From positions 1-22,063 of the forward strand of contig JBDRNO010000055.1 in the NCBI GenBank assembly GCA_043811005.1: a stretch of 22,063 nt of DNA, given 5' to 3'. The notes under the pieces were generated by a model, which did no database searches, had not been told where the DNA came from, and saw only the letters and a program-made list of their open reading frames with translations. The first letter of the stretch is position 1, and every line of letters starts with the position of its first letter. This document shows, piece after piece, positions 8,473 through 16,080 of this stretch. The translations under genes were made by a program, and so were the position numbers. This stretch comes from JBDRNO01 sp043811005 (GTDB lineage Bacteria; Bacteroidota; Bacteroidia; NORP154).

Positions 8473-9459
8473 TCATTCATGCTTTAAAAGATATTTTGGG
8501 TTTACTGCTTTAAATGACACTCTTCCATTATCAAATATCTCATGTAACGGTCTTATAACAATTCCTTCACGCCAGGCATCAGGGTTTATCAGTGATCTTC
8601 CAATTGAAATGTTCACTAATTCATTAATGTCATTTGTCAATTCAAAATTTTTATCAATTAAAGGAACTGTATATAGACCTAGAGTCTGAAAAACAGATAT
8701 AAACTCATGAAAGTCTAAATATTTATATTTGTCAATATCAAAAAAATTAAAAAAATATACTGTTTGACCTTTTAATTTCAATGTATTTTTTTGTATTCCT
8801 TCGCCAACCAACTCTCCCTGGATGGCATAATTTTTATTCAGTGATCGCAGCTTATTTTCAATATCCTGTTCTCTTGCTACTTTCCAGAGAGTATTCTCAT
8901 CAGTTTCTATCAGTTCCAGATTCCTGCTGCACACACCAAATCCGCCATCCTTGATATAATAAGTAACACTGGAGCCATCTAACTTTTCAGTAATAAAACA
9001 CTTTTCGCCTTTGTATTTATTTAAAACCTCCTGATAAATCTGAACCCTTGGCTCATCTGTTTTGGGTATGAATGAGGGGGATTTCCCCTTTGCTATTCCT
9101 GACAGATGAGCAGGTACAGGTGGTTCATGTTTTTTTATGCCCAGGATTTCGGTAACGTCTTTATCCTCTTTTATCTCAGTCTCAGGTGGTAAGATTGATA
9201 ATGGGAAGCATATACCCTGAGATATCTGGCCCCTGAGTTTAATGGTTTTTATTCTCATTTTATACGGCATTAAAAACTCAAACCCGGGGCGTTCGGGTAA
9301 CAAACTATCAATCTCACAATAAACACAAAGATCGCCTACATTGAAGTCTCCCTTTTTTACCACCAGTTGCCATCCCAAGACGGTTGCCTTTTCAATGGAA
9401 TCAGCGTCTTCAATAGGTCCTAATGCTATAATTTTTTGAATGGAAGCTAACTTTCTCAT
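8473..9459 (-). CDS. RNA ligase of the Rnl5/DRB0094 type (ATP-dependent)
   Basis: The predicted enzyme seals RNA 3'-OH/5'-phosphate ends through a lysyl-AMP intermediate. Its 328 residues show an N-terminal OB-like domain (about 1-110, including KGDFNVGDLCVYCEIDSLLP) placed before the nucleotidyltransferase domain, the reverse of most ligases and typical of Deinococcus Rnl. Motif I is EKLDGSS with Lys159 as nucleophile. Next come YAIQGELVG (motif III region), WREGIVIRP (motif IV) and FKAVNPKYLLK (motif V). All catalytic motifs look intact. It lies 50 bp downstream of ssnA on the same strand, with a RAYT-type palindrome between. It has no obvious role in purine metabolism, so it is probably an independent RNA-repair or stress gene placed in the operon. 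The family is remembered as TIGR02306. ATG start at 9459. Confidence 0.88.
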   Translation of the reverse strand: MRKLASIQKIIALGPIEDADSIEKATVLGWQLVVKKGDFNVGDLCVYCEIDSLLPERPGFEFLMPYKMRIKTIKLRGQISQGICFPLSILPPETEIKEDKDVTEILGIKKHEPPVPAHLSGIAKGKSPSFIPKTDEPRVQIYQEVLNKYKGEKCFITEKLDGSSVTYYIKDGGFGVCSRNLELIETDENTLWKVAREQDIENKLRSLNKNYAIQGELVGEGIQKNTLKLKGQTVYFFNFFDIDKYKYLDFHEFISVFQTLGLYTVPLIDKNFELTNDINELVNISIGRSLINPDAWREGIVIRPLHEIFDNGRVSFKAVNPKYLLKHE

Positions 9460-9475
9460 AGTTAAAGTCCTTTAT

Positions 9476-9508
9476 AACTTTCCAAAAGTTTAGAACTTTT
9501 GGAAAGTT
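9476..9508. repeat. RAYT-associated palindrome, variant copy (copy A)
   Basis: AACTTTCCAAAAGTT (9476-9490), TAG, AACTTTTGGAAAGTT (9494-9508), a perfect stem. It is a variant of the family around the RAYT gene: the T and A runs on either side of CC are exchanged in length (TTTCCAAAA instead of TTTTCCAAA). It ends 1 bp from the ssnA stop codon. Confidence 0.8.
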
Positions 9509-9509
9509 T

Positions 9510-10802
9510 TCATTTCTTCATCCTCTCCCAGAGTTTTGTCGCTGTTTCTTTTGAAGATGTCAATATCTCTGCTTCATTAACCGTTTGAACCTGTCTGTCC
9601 TTTACTATCAACTTCCCTGAAGAAATAACATGCCGGACATGTTTTGATTCGATACAATCAATAAAATGCTTTGAGAAATTATCATGGTTTAACTCAGCCG
9701 GAATATCGTAATCCAATACAACCAGGTTATTTTCTCCATCACCATCAAACCCGTTATTGCTAATGTAGTTATGAATATTCCTGAACCGCCTGTATGCTTC
9801 CTGCAGATCAATATCATCAATCCCCTGCCCGGCAATAAAAGCAGCTTTAGCGCTTCTAAGCATATCGCTGTGCATGCCGTCCGTTCCAAGCATGATATTT
9901 TCACCAAGTCCGCGTGAATCGAAATTGCCGACATTATTGTTCAAATTGCTCTCAGTATTCTGCACTACATAGGCATTTGACATTTTTACTATTTGTTTTT
10001 CTATTACATCAAGGTGGATACAATGTGCGAGAATGGTCTTTGAGAATCTCAATGCTCCTGCTTCATAGTATCTTGGGATAAGTCTTTTTCCAAATTCCTC
10101 CATGCAATGTTTCTGATCATAAAGGTCTTCGGCTACATGAACATGTATGCCTGAATTATATTTATCAGCAAGGGCTATCGCCTTTTTTAAAGTTGATTCA
10201 CCAACCGTAAATGAGGCATGTAATCCTACCAAACCCTGGTGTTTCTGCAGATATTCCTCCGTCTCCTTCAACCCTTTATCAGCTATATCCAATCCATCCC
10301 TGTCTGATATCTCATAGCAAAGCAGGTGTGAAACCCCTACCCTATCGAATGCCCGTGCAATGATCTCAAGCGAACCTTCAATACAGTTGGGTGAAGAATG
10401 GTGATCAATAACGAAAGTTACACCATTTTTTACACAAGCTATGGCTGTTACCAGGGCGCTGGCTTCTATCATCTCTTTATTCAAACATTTATCGAGCGTC
10501 CACCATACATATTTGAGTATCTCAAGGAAATTCCCAGGTTTCTTCTTTGGTGGAGGCATACCTGCTGCCAGAGCCGAATAAACGTGATGATGCCCACAGC
10601 CAAAGGATTTTGTAACGAATTTGCCGGTACAATCCAGAACAGTATCTGCCTGGAGTTCATTCTCATCCGGTATCCCTTCTGAAACAGGAATGAATTGAAT
10701 TTTACCCTTTTTGCCGTCTTCAACCTTTATATGGGTGGATTTGAATTGAAGGGTTTTCCAGTCAATAAAAGTTACATTCTTTAAAAATATTGATGTTTTC
10801 AT
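9510..10802 (-). CDS. ssnA: SsnA, putative metal-dependent aminohydrolase
   Basis: This 430-residue member of the amidohydrolase superfamily (TIM barrel) is close in length to E. coli SsnA. It shows the metal-binding HHH at 71-73 in SFGCGHHHVYSAL, the strand-4 region VIDHHSSPN, HVHVAED, an AHCIHLD motif and LGTDGMHSDM with the late Asp. The region MPPPKKKPGNFLEILKYVWW is characteristic of SsnA rather than of guanine or cytosine deaminases. SsnA is consistently found with ygfK, ygeW, dpaL, ygeY and the molybdenum hydroxylase, and is assigned to that purine/selenium-linked pathway. Its exact substrate is unsettled. The ATG at 10802 directly abuts the stop of the upstream ATPase gene, so the two are almost certainly co-transcribed. 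Confidence 0.92.
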   Translation of the reverse strand: MKTSIFLKNVTFIDWKTLQFKSTHIKVEDGKKGKIQFIPVSEGIPDENELQADTVLDCTGKFVTKSFGCGHHHVYSALAAGMPPPKKKPGNFLEILKYVWWTLDKCLNKEMIEASALVTAIACVKNGVTFVIDHHSSPNCIEGSLEIIARAFDRVGVSHLLCYEISDRDGLDIADKGLKETEEYLQKHQGLVGLHASFTVGESTLKKAIALADKYNSGIHVHVAEDLYDQKHCMEEFGKRLIPRYYEAGALRFSKTILAHCIHLDVIEKQIVKMSNAYVVQNTESNLNNNVGNFDSRGLGENIMLGTDGMHSDMLRSAKAAFIAGQGIDDIDLQEAYRRFRNIHNYISNNGFDGDGENNLVVLDYDIPAELNHDNFSKHFIDCIESKHVRHVISSGKLIVKDRQVQTVNEAEILTSSKETATKLWERMKK

Positions 10803-11963
10803 TCAATCTGCGAGAGGACGATATATTATAGCTTTAAACTGGTCAATTTCTGTTTCATTGTAAAATTCGACATTGGGATAACTTTCCAATACCCTTAAAA
10901 TACCGCTACCTATTCCTCTGTATGGTATCAGATCAAATGCAAAAGATGCAAGGGTTGGATTTCTTTTTACTGAAACACCTCTTTTGATTTTTTCAACGGT
11001 TAGATTGTTTGGCAATTTACCCGGGCTTATAATTTCAATCCTGTCATCAAAAATCAGTATCCTGATATCTGACTCAATGAAATAATTTCTATGAATAAGT
11101 GCATTGGCAAGTAATTCTTCCAAAACGATCTTGGGAATTTCCATTATTCCTATACTATTGAAATGTTGATCATTTTGGAGCTTCTTTAAATTACGCATCA
11201 TAAAGGATAATCCCTTGTTGAATTGTTTTTGCAGGTTTCCTTCAATATTTTCACTATCTCTGTACTCAGTGCCGGAAATACTATTCCCCAAAAAAGATAC
11301 AGCAATAATTTTGCAATTTGAAGGGATTTTAAAATGGTTTGATGAAAACAACAACGCGCCTGCAAGGTTTATTTTGCCATTATCAGCCAAATTTAAATTA
11401 CCAAAAATATCAGTAATTGACTGTGTTGTCTCATCAAAAGGTTCTTTAAATTTCTTCTTGTAAAACTCTTTGAATAATTCTTTATCAATATCGCTAAAAT
11501 CAACTGATTTGATGATGGTCTCATCGGCAAACAATTTTCCTGACTCCTGGAATAATCTTCTTAGTTCACCCTGGGACATCTTACGTTTATCCGAACCACT
11601 TTTTGTAATAAAAATTCCATCATTGGTACAATACGGTTTTTCTGATCCATAAGGTAACGTAATAACAAGAACATTTTTTTTATCAATTTCAAGAATTTGC
11701 GTATTTGGATACACAGGTGGTTTTACCAATTCACTTGCAACATTGGAGATCAATTGATTAAGACGTCTTGTATCATCCTGTGAAATACCAACAATTACAC
11801 TATTATCATCCACTCCAATAATAATTTTACCACCCATACAATTTGACATAGCCACAAACTCTTCTGCCAATTGTTTTGGATTAGTGATATTTTGCTTGAA
11901 TTGTGTAGCGCTGTCCTCTCCTTTTGCTATTATATTTTGGAGTTCTATACTTTTCATTTTCAC
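10803..11963 (-). CDS. AlbA_2 (Schlafen-like) ATP-binding protein with RecG-type C-terminal domain
   Basis: The 386-residue product has an N-terminal AlbA_2 domain, about residues 14-130. Its marks are GEDSATQFKQN, then AMSNCMGGKIIIGVDDN, and GIFITKSGSDKRKMSQGELRRL. The C-terminal part resembles the HATPase found in 'divergent AAA_4/RecG-like' proteins, with EELLANALIHRNY, DRIEIISPGKLP and PYRGIGSGI. Such proteins are often annotated as transcriptional regulators or helicase-like ATPases, and some sit in defence islands; none is tied to purines. It precedes ssnA with no gap and starts at the ATG at 11963, giving MKMKSIELQN. A second Met two codons in is an equally possible start. A regulatory role for the operon is conceivable, but its placement could also be chance insertion. 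Confidence 0.85.
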   Translation of the reverse strand: MKMKSIELQNIIAKGEDSATQFKQNITNPKQLAEEFVAMSNCMGGKIIIGVDDNSVIVGISQDDTRRLNQLISNVASELVKPPVYPNTQILEIDKKNVLVITLPYGSEKPYCTNDGIFITKSGSDKRKMSQGELRRLFQESGKLFADETIIKSVDFSDIDKELFKEFYKKKFKEPFDETTQSITDIFGNLNLADNGKINLAGALLFSSNHFKIPSNCKIIAVSFLGNSISGTEYRDSENIEGNLQKQFNKGLSFMMRNLKKLQNDQHFNSIGIMEIPKIVLEELLANALIHRNYFIESDIRILIFDDRIEIISPGKLPNNLTVEKIKRGVSVKRNPTLASFAFDLIPYRGIGSGILRVLESYPNVEFYNETEIDQFKAIIYRPLAD

Positions 11964-12077
11964 TAATTAAATAATATTTTTAGCGAAGTTACAAATAATA
12001 AAACAATTTGGTATTAAGACATTTTTTAATTAATAATATCGGAATTTCCCGCCAAAGGTGGATCAGCATGATGATAT

Positions 12078-12172
12078 TTTGCCACGAATTACACTAATTT
12101 CCACGAATTTATTATAGAACACTACCAAAAATTACAATATTATTAGGGTTAATTCGTGTAATTAGTGGCAAA
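12078..12172. repeat. About 95-bp element with imperfect inverted ends (TTTGCCAC...AATT)
   Basis: The left end TTTGCCACGAATTACACTAATT (12078-12099) and the complement of the right end (12151-12172) agree at 20 of 22 bases. The two differences are a G/T exchange at symmetric positions. The left end is followed by a second partial copy of the motif (CCACGAATTT). The interior is AT-rich with no ORF. It looks like a small MITE or interspersed repeat, and it lies just beyond the 3' end of the broken HDAC gene. Confidence 0.6.
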
Positions 12173-12187
12173 CTATGTATAATATAT

Positions 12188-12687
12188 TTATTCATTTACC
12201 CCATCAATAAAACGCTCAACACATTTTTTAATATCCTATGGTAAAAAATTGACTGAGTCCCGTCTCCATGATGCCCGTCAATATCCAGTATAAACACCTT
12301 TTTGCCTTCATTTATTAGTTTTTGAGTGGCAATTGCAATATTATTAAAAAAGCAAAAACCGGCTGCTACTTCGTTTCTTGCATGATGACCTGGCGGACGG
12401 ACCACGGCAAAATCATTTTGTTGGGAAGCCAGGATCGTCAATCCTACAGCTATGCAGGCAGCTTCATAACTCCCAGGTGACAAACTGACTTCTGCGAGCA
12501 TACTTCCAAATTTGCATGCTTCTTTTATTTCACCAAGATACTTTTCGCTGTGAACAAGTGTTATATACTTTTCTCCATTGCTTTCTATTTCATCGGATTG
12601 ATCAACAAAATCCACTATACGATAGGCACCTTCGCCATAGCTTTGAGGATTATGATCCAGGAATTTATTGTTGAAAAGGGTTTTCAT
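12188..12687 (-). pseudogene. HDAC-family deacetylase gene with an internal deletion
   Basis: The open frame (12687 to the stop at 12196) encodes 163 residues, about half of a normal histone-deacetylase/acetoin-utilisation family protein. The N-terminal half is well kept: VRPPGHHARN with the His-His pair at 101-102, GFCFFNNIAIA, and the metal-site DIDGHHGDGTQ at 135-145. After IFYH the family pattern stops. In the neighbouring frame, 12235 to 12188 reads DIKKCVERFIDGVNE and then a stop, which looks like a typical HDAC C-terminal helix. The simplest reading is that the middle of the gene, including the second metal ligand and the catalytic Tyr, was deleted and the remaining end is out of frame. 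The protein would be inactive. It sits between xdh and the AlbA-type gene on the same strand. Confidence 0.8.
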
Positions 12688-12740
12688 GTTTTATATTTCA
12701 TCGGATTTATACAAAAGCAGTGATTGGTCGCTCTATGCAA

Positions 12741-12761
12741 AGACGAGACACGGTCTCGTCT
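12741..12761. repeat. Palindrome AGACGAGAC-ACG-GTCTCGTCT overlapping the end of xdh
   Basis: Perfect 9-bp arms with a 3-base loop, followed by CTACATTCC. The shared 3' part CGTCTCTACATTCC recurs at the end of the palindrome at 20608-20649, so the two belong to one repeat family. The repeat runs into the TAG stop and last codons of xdh, and may act as a terminator. Confidence 0.75.
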
Positions 12762-15350
12762 CTACATTCCTTCTCTTTTCATCGGTAACTTGTACCTTCT
12801 TATTCCATCATATTGATAAAGGGCATTGGCAACAGCAGCGGCAGTAGGTACCAAGCCGATCTCGCCAACTCCTTTGGCTCCGTAAGGTCCTACCGGGTCT
12901 TTTACTTCAACGCCTTTGACAACAACCTTCGGGGTTTCCGCAGCTCTTAACACACCGCATTTTCTCAGCTTTGTACTTAGCAAGCGCCCGTTCTTCATGG
13001 GTAGTTCTTCTGTAAGGGCATAGCCAACGCCCATGTGAACGGCTCCCTCTATCTGTCCTTCAAACAGAATGGGATTCATGATCTTTCCCGCATCGTGTGC
13101 TGCATAAACCGTGTCTATTTCACCTTTATCATCCAAAACAACCAACTGGGCTGCATAACCATAAGCGTAATGGGTGATTATTTCATCAACATCAGCACCG
13201 GGTTTGGTTGTCCAGTCGCAAATCCAGCTGCCGGTATATATTTCCCCAACGAGTTCTTCAAGTGATCTACCCTGCAAATCCATTTTAAGGCCTTTTGCAG
13301 CATCAATAACAGCATTTCCAACCAATGTAGTGCCTCTCGAAGAAGTTGTCATGCCGGTCTTAATTTGGGCTTTTGTATCAACCATGACTTTAATGATATC
13401 AGGATCTATTCCCGTCTCTTCGCATAATGTCTGTAATGCCATGTTGTGAACACCCTGCCCCATCTCTGTCCAGCCATGATGTATGATGATATGTTCGGAA
13501 GATATTATTTCAATCTTAACATCACAATAATCGGGCATGCCATTACCCACCCCGCAATTCTTTATTCCACATGCCAATCCCGAATATTTCGCTTTATCAT
13601 ATTCAACTTTCAGAGCCAGCAAACACTCCCTCACTCCTACTCCATCCTTTAATATCTGCCCTGTCGCGATTTTAGAGCCATTCACCAGGGCATTATCATA
13701 CCGGAATTGCCAGCGGTCGAAGCCGCCCTTTTCGCAAAGCTCATCAATACAGCTTTCAAGGGCATAAATAACCTGGTTTACACCAAATCCGCGCATAGCG
13801 CCTGAGGGTATATTATTTGTATAAACGGTTTTTGATTCTATGTTGGTAAATGGCACATAATACCCCCCTGTTGCATGACCTGCCACTCTTTCCATCACTT
13901 TTGTGCCGACAGAAGCATAGGCGCCTGTATCACCAATTGCCCTGAGTTTCAGAGCAGATAGCTTACCTTTTTTGTCGCATCCTACGGTCATTTCCATATA
14001 AACAGGATGCCGTTTAGGGTGCATCATGATAGACTCTTCACGTGTTAAGCTCACTTTAACAGGTTTTTTCAACAGAAAAGCAAATAACGAAGCATGTCCC
14101 TGCACGGTTATATCTTCCTTACCGCCAAAACCGCCTCCATTGGGGATCAATACTACCCTTACCTTTTCTTCAGGTAAACCCAGTATCATTGCCACTTGCC
14201 GCCTGTCTTCATAAACTCCCTGTCCCTGGCTATATAATTCAATACTCCCATCATCAGTTGGCTTTGCTATTGCAGCTTCTGTTTCCAAATATGCATGCTC
14301 TACTCTCTGGGTTTGATATGTCCCTTTTGAAACATAAGCAGAACCAGCTAATACCTCACCGGCATCTCCGTTTCTAATAACGCAGTTCGCCAGTAAATTC
14401 GGCTGGTCTTCGTGTACACGCTCCGAATCCTTTTTTAATGCATCATGCACATCAGTAATGGGTTTCAGAACTTCATACTCAATTTTTATGAGACCAACAG
14501 CTTTACGGGCAATATCTTCTGTTCGGGCAACCACTCCCGCCAGCACATCCCCGATGTAATGTGTTACTTGTCCCTCGTTTATCATTAAAGGCCAATCAGA
14601 AAATATCAAGCCGGTATTCTGTTGTCCGGGAATGTCATTAGCTGTAAAAATACGTTCAACCCCTTCTATTTTCCCGGCTTCTGATGTATCTATCTTCAAA
14701 ACCTTTGCCCTGGGATGGTCACTGAATTTGAGGGCACCATACAACATCCCGTCAATCTTAATATCATCCACAAAAGGGCGTATGCCGATCGCGGTTTCGT
14801 AAGCATTGTATTTGGGATGTGATACTCCTATCTTACCGGAAGATGCCTGATTTAAACTTTTCCAAAGTTCTAAACTTTGGAAAAGTTTTTTCGAACTGTT
14901 TGCTTTTGCGGCATATTCAATTGCATCTATGATCTTAGCATAGCCGGTGCAGCGGCACAGGTTTTTATTAAGCGCCAGTGCAATTTCTTTTCTTGATGGA
15001 TTTGGATTTTCCTGTAGCAGAACTTTTGTTCGCATTATAAAACCCGGTGTGCAAAAACCACACTGAACGGCTCCTTTTTCAACAAAAGCACGTCCCAAAA
15101 CCTGTTTGATAGGTTCGGGAATACCCTCCATCGTGATTATATGGGCATTATTCAGCTTTTTCATTAATGTAGCACAAGATAATTTAGCACTGCCATCAAT
15201 CTCAACCATGCATGCACCACAAGCTGCCTGCGGGGCGCATCCATCCTTTACGGAGATGATTCCTTCTTCTTCACGCAGGTATTTTAATAAAGAGATATTC
15301 TCATCCCCTGTGTAGGTTTTTTCTTTGCCGTTGAGGTGGAATTCTATCAT
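12762..15350 (-). CDS. Fused molybdenum hydroxylase, selenium-dependent xanthine dehydrogenase type
   Basis: An 862-residue purine hydroxylase, probably oxidising xanthine or hypoxanthine (or reducing urate) in the cytosol. The N-terminal domain binds two [2Fe-2S] clusters: Cys38, 44, 47 and 59 in DGCAPQAACGACMVEIDG...SCAT, then Cys97, 100, 132 and 134 in CGFCTPGF and LCRCTGY. From about residue 180 it is fused to the molybdopterin domains, with GGGFGGKED, AMRGFGVNQ and GVGEIGLVP, the last holding the catalytic Glu. There is no FAD domain, so a separate FAD or reductase partner is expected. Architecture and length fit the selenium-dependent XDH family (remembered as TIGR03311) and E. coli XdhD. 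Residues 155-166 in the linker are encoded by a RAYT palindrome. ATG at 15350. The stop codon overlaps another palindrome. Confidence 0.92.
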   Translation of the reverse strand: MIEFHLNGKEKTYTGDENISLLKYLREEEGIISVKDGCAPQAACGACMVEIDGSAKLSCATLMKKLNNAHIITMEGIPEPIKQVLGRAFVEKGAVQCGFCTPGFIMRTKVLLQENPNPSRKEIALALNKNLCRCTGYAKIIDAIEYAAKANSSKKLFQSLELWKSLNQASSGKIGVSHPKYNAYETAIGIRPFVDDIKIDGMLYGALKFSDHPRAKVLKIDTSEAGKIEGVERIFTANDIPGQQNTGLIFSDWPLMINEGQVTHYIGDVLAGVVARTEDIARKAVGLIKIEYEVLKPITDVHDALKKDSERVHEDQPNLLANCVIRNGDAGEVLAGSAYVSKGTYQTQRVEHAYLETEAAIAKPTDDGSIELYSQGQGVYEDRRQVAMILGLPEEKVRVVLIPNGGGFGGKEDITVQGHASLFAFLLKKPVKVSLTREESIMMHPKRHPVYMEMTVGCDKKGKLSALKLRAIGDTGAYASVGTKVMERVAGHATGGYYVPFTNIESKTVYTNNIPSGAMRGFGVNQVIYALESCIDELCEKGGFDRWQFRYDNALVNGSKIATGQILKDGVGVRECLLALKVEYDKAKYSGLACGIKNCGVGNGMPDYCDVKIEIISSEHIIIHHGWTEMGQGVHNMALQTLCEETGIDPDIIKVMVDTKAQIKTGMTTSSRGTTLVGNAVIDAAKGLKMDLQGRSLEELVGEIYTGSWICDWTTKPGADVDEIITHYAYGYAAQLVVLDDKGEIDTVYAAHDAGKIMNPILFEGQIEGAVHMGVGYALTEELPMKNGRLLSTKLRKCGVLRAAETPKVVVKGVEVKDPVGPYGAKGVGEIGLVPTAAAVANALYQYDGIRRYKLPMKREGM
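14854..14888. repeat. RAYT-associated palindrome inside xdh (copy B)
   Basis: AAACTTTTCCAAAGTT (14854-14869), CTA, AACTTTGGAAAAGTTT (14873-14888), perfect 16-bp arms. It lies in the coding frame of xdh, encodes KLFQSLELWKSL and causes no stop or frameshift. It falls in the linker between the iron-sulfur and molybdopterin domains, where an insertion is tolerable. Confidence 0.9.
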
Positions 15351-15365
15351 ATCTACATTTAATTT

Positions 15366-15423
15366 AAACTTTTCTAAAGTTCTAAACTTAACTTTTCCAA
15401 AGTTTTAAAACTTTGGAAAAGTT
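15366..15423. repeat. RAYT-associated palindromes in tandem, one partial and one complete (copy C)
   Basis: A partial copy (AACTTTTC-TAAAGTT-CTA-AACTT, 15367-15389) runs straight into a full one, AACTTTTCCAAAGTTTT (15390-15406) with AAAACTTTGGAAAAGTT (15407-15423), an uninterrupted 34-bp palindrome. They fill the space between the RAYT stop (15440) and the xdh start (15350), and resemble the paired arrangement of REP elements (BIMEs). Confidence 0.85.
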
Positions 15424-15439
15424 TTTTAGTATAGCTTAA

Positions 15440-16063
15440 TTAGTGTTCTTTGAATACACATTCAATTCCCGTCATAACAGGCGGATAACTGTGGCAATAT
15501 ATAAAATTGTCCAAATCTTCAAACCATTCAATCACTTCTTTTCTTAAAACCATTGTTGATTTATCAGATAAAATAGTATTATAAGATGAATACTTCCATT
15601 CTTCCGGTTTTTCACAAAAGCCATGCTCCACCGGATTATAATGAATGTAATGAGCCAGCTTAATGAGGTATTTTTCTTTTTTCACCGGCTTGCGTTTAAA
15701 GTTCTTCATAAACAGGCTGCCTTTGCGGTTTTGCTGTTTGTTAAATGCCTGAGTGTAAGCGCTAAACAGGTTGGAGAATTGTTTGCTGAGAAGATTTTCA
15801 ATGGGGAGCTTTTCCAAAGTTCGGAACTTTGGAAAAGCTGAGCGGAAGTAACTTTCAAGTGTTTCCTCACTTTTTATACACACCAACAGGTGAAAATGAT
15901 TCGGCATGAGACAATAACAAAAAGTATCAGCTACAGACGCAATGTGGGTACCGTATTTATCAAGAAAAAAGCGATAGTTACCATCTGATGCAAACAAGTC
16001 ATCCTTGCCGTTGGCATGATTGTAAATATGGTAATATCGGTCCGGTTCTAATGGTGAAGGCAT
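15440..16063 (-). CDS. REP-associated tyrosine transposase (RAYT, Y1/IS200-like HUH nuclease)
   Basis: A 207-residue single-strand nuclease of the TnpA_REP group. The HUH motif is His56-Phe-His58 in CLMPNHFHLLV. The catalytic Tyr is probably Tyr103 in AYTQAFNKQQNRKGSLF. The later HYIHYNPVEHGF and EWKYSSYN are typical of this family. The start PSPLEPDRYYHIYNHANG also fits. RAYTs are thought to nick and mobilise short palindromes next to them. Here matching palindromes stand 17 bp on each side of the gene (15366-15423 and 16081-16109), and one lies within it, encoding residues 75-86. The gene is inserted between dpaL and xdh on the same strand, so it may be read by the same transcript. All catalytic residues look intact. 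ATG at 16063. Confidence 0.93.
   Translation of the reverse strand: MPSPLEPDRYYHIYNHANGKDDLFASDGNYRFFLDKYGTHIASVADTFCYCLMPNHFHLLVCIKSEETLESYFRSAFPKFRTLEKLPIENLLSKQFSNLFSAYTQAFNKQQNRKGSLFMKNFKRKPVKKEKYLIKLAHYIHYNPVEHGFCEKPEEWKYSSYNTILSDKSTMVLRKEVIEWFEDLDNFIYCHSYPPVMTGIECVFKEH
15807..15839. repeat. RAYT-associated palindrome inside the RAYT gene (copy D)
   Basis: AGCTTTTCCAAAGTT (15807-15821), CGG, AACTTTGGAAAAGCT (15825-15839), perfect 15-bp arms. It is in frame with the transposase ORF and encodes SAFPKFRTLEKL (residues 75-86), between the HUH motif and the catalytic Tyr. Confidence 0.9.
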
Positions 16064-16080
16064 ATATATATTAATTTAAA

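Noticed and set aside
13035..14377. Plus-strand open frames opposite xdh
   Set aside because: They lie opposite strongly conserved molybdenum hydroxylase motifs and lack any recognisable domain.
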